Source of the DNA: Dyella caseinilytica
Lineage (GTDB): Bacteria; Pseudomonadota; Gammaproteobacteria; Xanthomonadales; Rhodanobacteraceae
Length of the DNA stretch: 64,000 nt
Reading direction: 5' to 3'
Assembly: GCF_016865235.1 (NCBI RefSeq)
Contig: NZ_CP064030.1
Coordinates: forward strand, 4,030,001-4,094,000
Shown: positions 17,597 through 24,831 of the stretch, piece by piece
Position numbering within the stretch: position 1 is the stretch's first letter
How the letters are laid out: every line of letters starts with the position of its first letter
The notes under the pieces: model-generated
The model's input: only the letters and a program-made list of their open reading frames with translations
The model's database searches: none
What the model was told of the DNA's origin: nothing
Translations under genes and position numbers: made by a program

Positions 17597-17875
17597 ATGA
17601 AAAAAAGTATCGCTTTTACACTAGCCATAGTGCTGGCCAGCGCGGCTCAGGCAACGCCACCCTCGAAGACCGCCTCAACAACCAGCAAAGCACTCTCCAA
17701 CGCAACCACCACTCAGGCAGGAAGCACCACTGCTACACCAGCCCAAACCAACGGTGGCAACGCCGCCTCAACCAATGGAAGCAACAGCAAATGGGTGTGC
17801 CCTCCGGGCATCAAGCCGGAAAACGGCAACACCAGCAAATGCTTTCCGCGCCCCACAAAAAACGAACAACGATAA
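17597..17875 (+). CDS. Small secreted Thr/Ser/Asn-rich protein
   Basis: 92 residues, ATG with AGGAG upstream. Signal peptide 1-19 (AQA cleavage). The mature part is low-complexity Thr/Ser/Ala/Asn to about residue 65, then a compact end, WVCPPGIKPENGNTSKCFPR, with two cysteines. I recognise no family. Its place after the adhesin gene suggests a fimbria-associated or matrix role (inference). Confidence 0.7.
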   Translation: MKKSIAFTLAIVLASAAQATPPSKTASTTSKALSNATTTQAGSTTATPAQTNGGNAASTNGSNSKWVCPPGIKPENGNTSKCFPRPTKNEQR

Positions 17876-17976
17876 TCTTGGGCGTTTGCCAAATGCGAAG
17901 CACACGCTGCAACCATGGCAGACGTTCACTTGAAAGGCTCAAGTTTTCCGCGCAAGTTGCCGATTAATCAGCTATG

Positions 17977-18369
17977 TCATTCGTAGGTCTGCGTCACCAA
18001 CACAGGATCGGCCGACGCCTGGGCGGCGCGAACATAGCCTGCGAAATACCGGAGCACCTGATCGGACTCCGCACCAGATAGATGGACAACATTTACCTGG
18101 AAGGGGCGGGACGCACTCGCCGTCGCGTCCGTCGTTGCTGCTGGATCGGAACAGTTTTGCTGAAGCGAGGAATGTATTTGGCCCGTGCTGGCAGCCAAAT
18201 TCAGAACGCCTTGCATGGAAGCAACACTGCAAGTCGGCTCCACAACGGCACCGGCAAACCGGATCGTTCCGCTGTCAACGGTTCCGCCACCACCGGCCAT
18301 CGCCGCGGACATACCCAGGGTCGATGCCAAGAAACATCCAGTCCAAACTAGCCACTGCCTACTACGCAT
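17977..18369 (-). CDS. Minor fimbrial subunit-like protein, inverted
   Basis: 130 residues. ATG 18369 is preceded by GGAGGG; the frame is open further upstream. Signal peptide 1-25 (AAMA). The mature start, VDSGTIRFAGAVVEPTCSV, is the first strand and first Cys of type 1 pilins, the second Cys is in LQQNCSD, and the end (VLVTQTYE) keeps a near-terminal Tyr. It is shorter than the major pilin and lies on the opposite strand, so it has its own promoter. It may be a minor or terminator subunit. Confidence 0.78.
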   Translation of the reverse strand: MRSRQWLVWTGCFLASTLGMSAAMAGGGGTVDSGTIRFAGAVVEPTCSVASMQGVLNLAASTGQIHSSLQQNCSDPAATTDATASASRPFQVNVVHLSGAESDQVLRYFAGYVRAAQASADPVLVTQTYE

Positions 18370-18918
18370 AGCGCTGCCCTCCACCGGAGCCCGCGCACCA
18401 TGCGAGCACCTATGAAGGCACATCGGCGGCGCATCCCCGGGGCTTGAGAGCGTCTGCCGAACCTTTTCATTGAAATGAGAACTACATCACATAGTTCGTG
18501 CGATGCAGCCGTCAAAAAGCCTGCGCGTGCGTCAGTGTGCGGTCGTCGTTACCTTTACGTGAATTCCCAGTGAAACAACAAGTTAGATGGCTTATCAGGA
18601 CAGCGCCACACATGTTGGTTCTCTGGCGCGACACGCGTTGATCGATAGGCAGACCGCACCCGTCCGCGGGCAGTCGGACGCTTATGCAAAAAGCATATCG
18701 ATCCCCTCAAGCGCCGTGATCGTGACGCTTGTGCAAGGCATCCCGCCCTGGGCAGTGATTTATCGGCAACATTCCGGCGTGCTTTAGCCTTTATTCGCAA
18801 TGCTTCTATCCGTCATGCGGCAAATCTTGACCGAGAAGTCGCTGCGAACGCTCATGCGCCCGCAGCTTGCAAACAACCGAATACGTGAAAGATGCGGCGC
18901 CGCACCGCCATATCGGCA
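18370..18918. other. Intergenic region, no gene seen
   Basis: 549 bases. Short open frames here lack ribosome sites. The only structure I see is an inverted repeat, GAACTA-N7-TAGTTC at 18479-18497, about 110 bases upstream of the inverted minor pilin gene; it could be an operator for that gene. Confidence 0.6.
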
Positions 18919-19665
18919 TCAACGCGAAGAAATGTATTTCTCGCGCCGGATCTGCGGGATCGGCAGGCCGAATTCCTTCAGCGTGTTGAAGGCGGCATCG
19001 ACCATGTTGGGATTGCCGCACAGATAGGCGATATCCCGCGCCGCCGACGGCGCGAGTTCCGCCAGCACGCTTTGCACATGTCCCGAGCGATCACTGGGGC
19101 GCGGCGTTGCACGCGGCTGTCGACTCAGGCAGCCATGGAAGGTGAAACCGGGATTGGCCTTGGCGAAGGCTTCGAACTCCTCGCCATAAAGCAGTTCGAT
19201 TTCGTTGCGCGCGCCATACAGCAGCACGACTTCGCGATCACCCTTGGCCAGCAGCTTTTCGAACTGCGGCAGCATCGCGCGATACGGCGTGACGCCAGTG
19301 CCCGTGGCCAGCAGCAGGTAACGCGGATGCGTGTCGCCATCCTGCAAGCAGAAACGCCCGTAGGGGCCGCTCGCTTCGATCGTGCCGCCCACTTCCAGCT
19401 CGCTCAGCAGCTTGGTGGCCGCACCACCATCCACATAGCTCACTGCAATCTCGATACGTGGCACCGGCGAACTGCCGTCCCCCACCGTGGCTACGGAGTA
19501 GCTGCGCTTGGTGGCCGTGCCGTCGTCATACTGAAAATGGATCTGCAGGAATTGGCCGGGAATGAAAGCCAGCGGTTGTCCGTCGACTCGCTCGAAAGCC
19601 AGGTGCCGTACGGTGGGTGCCAGCATGCGGCTGTCGGCGAGGCGCAGGGTGAAGTGTTCGGCCAT
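18919..19665 (-). CDS. fpr: Ferredoxin/flavodoxin-NADP+ reductase
   Basis: 248 residues from ATG 19665. An FAD-binding barrel with RSYSVAT (about residues 54-60) and GPYGRFCL, then the NADP domain with LLATGTGVTPYRAML and the end REKYISSR, as in bacterial Fpr. It moves electrons between NADPH and ferredoxin or flavodoxin in the cytoplasm. The frame continues upstream to 19803, but the added residues are not family-like. It is divergent from the ABC exporter. Confidence 0.92.
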   Translation of the reverse strand: MAEHFTLRLADSRMLAPTVRHLAFERVDGQPLAFIPGQFLQIHFQYDDGTATKRSYSVATVGDGSSPVPRIEIAVSYVDGGAATKLLSELEVGGTIEASGPYGRFCLQDGDTHPRYLLLATGTGVTPYRAMLPQFEKLLAKGDREVVLLYGARNEIELLYGEEFEAFAKANPGFTFHGCLSRQPRATPRPSDRSGHVQSVLAELAPSAARDIAYLCGNPNMVDAAFNTLKEFGLPIPQIRREKYISSR

Positions 19666-19810
19666 GCAGGTTTCCAATGAACTTTTAAGTGCCAGATCAG
19701 ACACTTGACGTGCCCAAGCGGCGGTGAATGTGACTGCCCCGCTGACGGGTTGTTTCCCACCGCCAACGATGCGTGCGCCCAGCAAGACCGGCCGCCGGGA
19801 CAAGGCCCGC

Positions 19811-19816
19811 TATAAT
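19811..19816 (+). promoter_or_regulatory. -10 box of the ABC exporter/rluF unit
   Basis: A perfect TATAAT at 19811-19816. The -35 region is weak. The start site would be only about 10 bases before the ATG at 19832, so the mRNA has a very short leader. Confidence 0.45.
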
Positions 19817-19831
19817 AAGAGGCTGAACAAA

Positions 19832-20824
19832 ATGGTGCAGCCCATGTCTTCCACCCCCGCACTTGTCGTCGACAATCTGCGTAAAACCTACGGTAACGGC
19901 GTCCAGGCCCTCAAAGGCATCAGCCTCACGGTGCAACCGGGCGACTTTTTCGCCCTTCTCGGACCCAACGGCGCCGGCAAATCCACCCTGATCGGCATTC
20001 TCTCCTCGCTGGTGAATTCCACCGGCGGCGATGCGCAGATCTTTGGCGTATCGGTCAACAAACGCCGCAACGAGGCGATGAAGCTGATCGGACTGGTGCC
20101 CCAGGAACTCAACTTCAACCAGTTCGAGAAGCCATTCGACATCTGCGTGAACGAAGCCGGCTTCTACGGCATCCCCCGACGGATCGCCGCCGAGCGCGCG
20201 GAGAAATACCTGAAGGAACTGCGTCTCTGGGATAAAGCCCAGGATCAGGCGCGCATGCTGTCAGGCGGCATGAAGCGCCGCCTGATGATCGCGCGCGCGA
20301 TGATGAACGAGCCGCGCCTGCTGATTCTCGATGAGCCCACCGCGGGCGTGGATATCGAGATCCGCCGCTCCATGTGGCAATTCATCAGCGGCATCAATGC
20401 GGCAGGCACCACGGTGATTCTCACCACGCATTACCTGGAAGAAGCCGAGCAGCTGTGCCGCAACATCGCCATCATCGACCACGGCACCATCGTGGAGAAC
20501 ACCTCGATGAAGCAGTTGCTGTCGAAGCTGGACGTGGAAACCTTCGTGTTCGATGTCGACAACCTGCCGGAGCATCTGCCGTCGCTGCCGGGCATCACCT
20601 TCCGGCGTGTCGACGATCACACGCTGGAAGCGGAAATGCCACGCACCCAAGCGATGAATGCGCTGTTCGAGGCGTTCTCCACGAACGGCATCGTCGTCAC
20701 CTCGATGCGCAACAAAACCAACCGACTGGAAGAACTCTTCGTGCGACTGGTCGAACATGGTCGACAAGAGCAGGGACAGCAGGATCAGGACAAGCAAGCG
20801 TCCGGCAAGGAGAAAGTGGCATGA
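19832..20824 (+). CDS. yadG: ABC transporter ATP-binding protein, YadG-like
   Basis: 330 residues from ATG 19832 (AGAGG upstream); a second ATG at 19844 is possible. Walker A GPNGAGKST, signature LSGGMKRR, Walker B LLILDEPTAGVD and the switch LTTHYLEEAE are all present. The last 30 or so residues are charged and Gln/Lys-rich (QEQGQQDQDKQ), an extension beyond the usual domain. It pairs with the permease whose ATG overlaps its stop. Confidence 0.9.
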   Translation: MVQPMSSTPALVVDNLRKTYGNGVQALKGISLTVQPGDFFALLGPNGAGKSTLIGILSSLVNSTGGDAQIFGVSVNKRRNEAMKLIGLVPQELNFNQFEKPFDICVNEAGFYGIPRRIAAERAEKYLKELRLWDKAQDQARMLSGGMKRRLMIARAMMNEPRLLILDEPTAGVDIEIRRSMWQFISGINAAGTTVILTTHYLEEAEQLCRNIAIIDHGTIVENTSMKQLLSKLDVETFVFDVDNLPEHLPSLPGITFRRVDDHTLEAEMPRTQAMNALFEAFSTNGIVVTSMRNKTNRLEELFVRLVEHGRQEQGQQDQDKQASGKEKVA

Positions 20825-21600
20825 GTAACTTCGCCGGCAATTTGATCGCCCTGCGCACCATCGTGCGCCGTGAGATCGTGCGCATCATGCGCATCTGGAC
20901 GCAGACACTGATTCCGCCCGCGATCACGATGACGCTGTACTTCGTGATCTTTGGCAAGCTGATCGGCAGCCGCATCGGCAACATCCAGGGTGAATTCACC
21001 TACATGCAATACATCGTGCCGGGCCTGGTGATGATGAGCATCATCACCAACAGCTACGGCAATATTTCCAGCTCGTTCTTCGGCGCGAAATTCCAGCGCT
21101 CGGTGGAGGAAATGCTGGTATCACCGATGTCGAACTGGGTCATTCTGCTTGGTTACGTCACGGGCGCCGTGGCGCGTGGTCTGGTGGTGGGGCTGCTGGT
21201 GCTGCTGATCGCATTGTTCTTCACCAACCTGCATGTGGCACACCCGCTGGTCACGATTTTGTCAGTGCTTTTCGGCGCGACGATTTTCTCGCTGGCCGGG
21301 TTCGTCAATGCGGTGTACGCCAAGAAGTTTGACGATATCGCGCTCGTACCGACCTTCGTACTGACACCGCTCACCTATCTCGGCGGCGTGTTCTACTCGG
21401 TCAACATGCTCAGCGAACCGTGGCAGGCCATCTCGCGCATCAACCCGATCCTGTACATGGTCAATGCCTTCCGTTTCGGCGTGCTGGGCATCAGCGATGT
21501 GCAAATTGGCGTGGCGTTTGGCGTGATGATGATCTTTGTGATCGGCTTGTCGTGGCTGGCGCTCAACCTGCTGCGCCGTGGCGTCGGCTTGCGTTCGTAA
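20821..21600 (+). CDS. yadH: ABC-2 permease, YadH-like
   Basis: 259 residues starting at ATG 20821, overlapping the ATPase stop. Six hydrophobic segments. MRIWTQTLIPPAITMTLYFV, FGAKFQRSVEEMLVSP, FDDIALVPTFVLTPLTYLGG and the ending RGVGLRS closely match the E. coli YadH pattern as I remember it. The exported substrate of YadGH is unknown. Confidence 0.92.
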   Translation: MSNFAGNLIALRTIVRREIVRIMRIWTQTLIPPAITMTLYFVIFGKLIGSRIGNIQGEFTYMQYIVPGLVMMSIITNSYGNISSSFFGAKFQRSVEEMLVSPMSNWVILLGYVTGAVARGLVVGLLVLLIALFFTNLHVAHPLVTILSVLFGATIFSLAGFVNAVYAKKFDDIALVPTFVLTPLTYLGGVFYSVNMLSEPWQAISRINPILYMVNAFRFGVLGISDVQIGVAFGVMMIFVIGLSWLALNLLRRGVGLRS

Positions 21601-21612
21601 ATTCGCCGGTTC

Positions 21613-22332
21613 ATGCGCGTCAACAAATACATCAGCGAGGCAGGACTGTGCTCGCGCCGCGAAGCCGATGAGTGGCTACTGGCAGGCCGCGTCACCATCA
21701 ACGGCGAAATCGTCACCACCGGCGCCAAAGCGCTGGAGGGCGACGAGGTGCGCGTCGATGGCGAGATCGTCAAGCCGCGCCTCCTCGCCAGTACACCGAC
21801 GGCCAAGCGCGCGGTCTATATTGCGTTGAACAAGCCGGTGGGCATCACCTGCACCACCGATCAGAGCGTAAGCGGCAATATCGTCGATTTTGTCGATCAT
21901 CACGAACGCATTTTTCCGATCGGACGCCTGGACAAGGACTCCGAAGGACTGATCCTGCTCACCAGCAACGGCGATATCGTCAATGAGATCCTGCGTGCGG
22001 AAAACCACCACGAAAAGGAATACCTGGTCGCCGTAAACAAACCGGTGACCGACGAATTCCTTGCCGGCATGGCACGTGGCGTGCGCATCCATGGACAGAT
22101 GACCAAGCCCTGCCGTACCCGCAAGATCGCGAAGTTTGGCTTCGCCATCGTGCTGACCCAGGGCCTGAACCGGCAAATTCGCCTGATGGCGGCGGAATTC
22201 GGCTATCGCGTCACCCAGTTGCGTCGCGTGCGCATCATCAACGTCAAGCTAGGCCATCTGAAGATCGGTCAATGGCGCAACCTTACCGAGGCGGAGTTGA
22301 AGGGGTTGCTGCCTCACCGCACGCAGTGGTGA
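21613..22332 (+). CDS. rluF: Ribosomal pseudouridine synthase RluF
   Basis: 239 residues. S4 RNA-binding domain (1-50, MRVNKYISEAGLCSRREAD) followed by the RsuA/RluB/E/F catalytic domain, with the catalytic Asp in GRLDKDSEG (D107) and GLNRQIRLMAAEFGYRV near the end. The pattern fits RluF, which modifies 23S rRNA U2604. It starts 12 bases after yadH and is probably in the same transcript. A stem-loop (GTTGGGG/CCCCAAC, 22346-22380) follows. Confidence 0.9.
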   Translation: MRVNKYISEAGLCSRREADEWLLAGRVTINGEIVTTGAKALEGDEVRVDGEIVKPRLLASTPTAKRAVYIALNKPVGITCTTDQSVSGNIVDFVDHHERIFPIGRLDKDSEGLILLTSNGDIVNEILRAENHHEKEYLVAVNKPVTDEFLAGMARGVRIHGQMTKPCRTRKIAKFGFAIVLTQGLNRQIRLMAAEFGYRVTQLRRVRIINVKLGHLKIGQWRNLTEAELKGLLPHRTQW

Positions 22333-22345
22333 CCGAGTCTACTTA

Positions 22346-22380
22346 GTTGGGGAGGCAGGCCGGGGAGGTGTAGCCCCAAC
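22346..22380. terminator. Stem-loop between rluF and MFS gene
   Basis: GTTGGGG (22346-22352) and CCCCAAC (22374-22380) are perfect arms around a 21-base loop, located between convergent genes. No T-run follows on either strand, so its termination role is uncertain. Confidence 0.4.
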
Positions 22381-22433
22381 ATCTGTGAGTTTGAGCCATA
22401 CCGCGCCAACCCAACCGAAACCCCACCCTGAGA

Positions 22434-23975
22434 TCAGTGTTTCTTGCGCAACGGAACATCCCTGAGCAACCAGGCGAGCAAGAAAGCCAGCACGATCACG
22501 CAGGCCGCCGTGGTGTACACCATGTGCAACGAACCACCAAACGCCTGCAAATAGATCGAGCGTATCGCGTCAGGCAGGTGATGCACCCCATCGGGACCCA
22601 TCGAGTGCGGCAACACGGCATCCTTGGGAAGGGTTGCCGATAGCCGCGAATGCAGTCCATTGGTAAACATCGCGCCGAACGTTGCCACGCCAATGGAACC
22701 GCCGATGGAACGGAACAAAGTGGTTCCGGATGTAGCCACGCCCATATATTTGAAGTGCACGCTGTTCTGCACCGCCAGCACCAGCACTTGCATCACCATG
22801 CCCAGTCCCACACCGAGCAGGCCGATATACACGTACAGATATTCCACCGGTGTCTCGTTGTTGAGTGTGCCCAGTAGCGCCATCGCGATGGAGGCCACCA
22901 GCGTGCCCATGATGGGAAACACGCGATAACGGCCGATGCGACTGATCGTGCGTCCGCTGATGATCGAGCTGATCGTAAGACCGACCATCATCGGCAGCAG
23001 CTGCATACCTGCTTGCGACGGCGTGGAGTTTTTCACCACCTGCAGATACAACGGGAGAAAGGTCATCGCACCGAACAGCGAGGTGCCGATAATGAAACCA
23101 ATCAGCGAGCAAAGCAGGAACGTACGCTCCTTGAACAACACCAGCGGAATGATCGGCTCGGAGGCATGCCTCTCCTCGTACACAAAGCCGACCAGCGCCA
23201 CCAGACCGAATACCAGCGTGAACCACAACTGCGCCGACGACCACGGCAGCGTCACGCCACCCTGCGTCGTGAACAACACAATGCAGGTCAGCGCGGTCGC
23301 CAGGAACGCGGCGCCCATGTAGTCGATTTCGTGCTTGATATGCGCCACGTGTGGCTTGAATACCGCACTGATCACCGACAACGCCAGAATGCCTAGCGGC
23401 AGGTTGATGTAGAAGATCCAGCGCCAGCTCAGATGCTGCACCAGGAAACCGCCGATCAGCGGACCGATCACTGTCGCCAGGCCGAAGATGGCACCGAACA
23501 TGCCTTGGAAGCGACCGCGCTCCGCCGGTGGAATCACATCACCGATCGCTGCCATCGTCACCACCAGCAAACCACCGCCACCGAGGCCCTGCAGCGCACG
23601 CATCAGGATCAGCTCGGTCATGTTCTGCGCCAGTCCGCACAAGGCTGATCCGGCCAGAAACAGCGCGATGGCCGCCTGCAGCACGATCTTCCGGCCAAAC
23701 AAGTCACCGAACTTGCCGTACAACGGCACCACGATGGTCGATGTCAGCAAGTAGGCCGTCACCACCCAAGACAGATTTTCCAGGCCACCTAGCTCGCCCA
23801 CGATGGTCGGCAGGGCGGTAGAGACGATGGTCTGGTCCAGCGCGGCCAGCAGCATCACCAGCAGCAAGGCAGAAAACAGCAGTCGCACGGGCGGGTGCTC
23901 GCGCGCGGATATCGGCTCTTGCTGCTCGGCCGCCGGTGGGGATTTTTCGACAGACAACGATGCGTCGGCGCTCAT
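22434..23975 (-). CDS. MFS multidrug efflux transporter, DHA2 (EmrB/QacA) family
   Basis: 513 residues, 14 predicted membrane segments. DHA2 marks: LDQTIVSTALPTIVGELGG in the first helix region, GKFGDLFGRKI after helix 2 and the antiporter motif GPLIGGFLVQHLSWRWIF-like segment around residue 165. It exports drugs or other toxic compounds by proton antiport in the inner membrane. It is divergent from the TetR gene with an operator between, so it is probably repressed by that protein. Confidence 0.93.
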   Translation of the reverse strand: MSADASLSVEKSPPAAEQQEPISAREHPPVRLLFSALLLVMLLAALDQTIVSTALPTIVGELGGLENLSWVVTAYLLTSTIVVPLYGKFGDLFGRKIVLQAAIALFLAGSALCGLAQNMTELILMRALQGLGGGGLLVVTMAAIGDVIPPAERGRFQGMFGAIFGLATVIGPLIGGFLVQHLSWRWIFYINLPLGILALSVISAVFKPHVAHIKHEIDYMGAAFLATALTCIVLFTTQGGVTLPWSSAQLWFTLVFGLVALVGFVYEERHASEPIIPLVLFKERTFLLCSLIGFIIGTSLFGAMTFLPLYLQVVKNSTPSQAGMQLLPMMVGLTISSIISGRTISRIGRYRVFPIMGTLVASIAMALLGTLNNETPVEYLYVYIGLLGVGLGMVMQVLVLAVQNSVHFKYMGVATSGTTLFRSIGGSIGVATFGAMFTNGLHSRLSATLPKDAVLPHSMGPDGVHHLPDAIRSIYLQAFGGSLHMVYTTAACVIVLAFLLAWLLRDVPLRKKH

Positions 23976-23996
23976 AGGGCCACTTTGTTGAAATTA

Positions 23997-24014
23997 ATTA
24001 ATGACTTCATTAAT
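23997..24014. promoter_or_regulatory. TetR-type operator between MFS pump and tetR
   Basis: ATTAATGA-CT-TCATTAAT is a perfect inverted repeat (8-bp arms) 22 bases upstream of the pump ATG and 43 upstream of the tetR ATG, placed to block both promoters. Confidence 0.75.
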
Positions 24015-24057
24015 ATATAGCGTACTGCCCAGTTCAGTCAATCGGTGATGAATCACG

Positions 24058-24756
24058 ATGGCGTCTCGTAGCAAAAACGCGCCGGCCCAGCGCACATCCC
24101 AAGCCGGCGATCCCCCTGCCAGCCGGCGCCCTGGCCGTCCTTCCGGTTCAGTGAACGGCCTGGAGCAACGCAACCGCCTGCTCGATACGGCACTGGTGCT
24201 GTTTGCCCGACAAGGCATCGTGGACACCTCCTTGTCGGCCATCGCCCGCGAGGCAGGCGTCACCGCAGCCATGCTCCACTACTACTTCAAGACCCGCGAT
24301 CAGTTGCTGGACGTATTGATCGAGGAACGTATCCAGCCGCGTCGCATCGCTATCGGCAAGACCTTCGATATCAACACCGGCGACCCCGTCACGGTCATCA
24401 CCCAATTGACAGAGCGGTTGATGAAGACCGCGACGGAACATCCATGGTTTCCCGCACTATGGATGCGCGAAGTACTCAGCGACAACGGCATATTGCGGCA
24501 GCGCATCCAGCAGCGCTATGGCACGCTGTATCAGCAATCCATCGTCGATTGCATCGCGCATTGGCAAGCGGAAGGCAAGTTGAATCGCGATTTCGAACCT
24601 TCCCTGCTTTTCATGTCGATTCTTGGTCTGACCATCATGCCGCTGATCGCTATCAAGGCATGGCAGAGTGATCCTCTTCGTTCCAAACTGGGTCCTGCCG
24701 ACATCGCGCGGCATGCCGTTGCGATCATTTCGCATGGCGTGAGCCCCAAGTCTTGA
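24058..24756 (+). CDS. TetR/AcrR-family repressor
   Basis: 232 residues. A basic/proline N-terminal arm of about 35 residues precedes the HTH (about 44-90: ALVLFARQGIVDTSLSAIAR, then AGVTAAMLHYYFKTRDQLL), and a helical ligand domain follows. It is divergent from the DHA2 pump and most likely represses it, with inducers among the pump substrates. Confidence 0.9.
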   Translation: MASRSKNAPAQRTSQAGDPPASRRPGRPSGSVNGLEQRNRLLDTALVLFARQGIVDTSLSAIAREAGVTAAMLHYYFKTRDQLLDVLIEERIQPRRIAIGKTFDINTGDPVTVITQLTERLMKTATEHPWFPALWMREVLSDNGILRQRIQQRYGTLYQQSIVDCIAHWQAEGKLNRDFEPSLLFMSILGLTIMPLIAIKAWQSDPLRSKLGPADIARHAVAIISHGVSPKS

Positions 24757-24764
24757 TCTGACAA

Positions 24765-24792
24765 GACAAGGCCCGGTTAACCGGGCCTTGTC
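24765..24792. terminator. Perfect palindrome between tetR and the S53 protease gene
   Basis: Bases 24765-24778 and 24779-24792 are exact reverse complements (14 bp arms, core GGCCCGGTTAACCGGGCC). It lies between convergent stops and can form a hairpin in both transcripts. No clear T-run. Confidence 0.6.
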
Positions 24793-24831
24793 GCAAACAG
24801 AAAACGCACTTCCGTGCGCGTTGTCACGCAC

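Noticed and set aside
18587..18787. 66-residue plus-strand frame in the gap before fpr
   Set aside because: No ribosome site, no signal, no recognisable motif.
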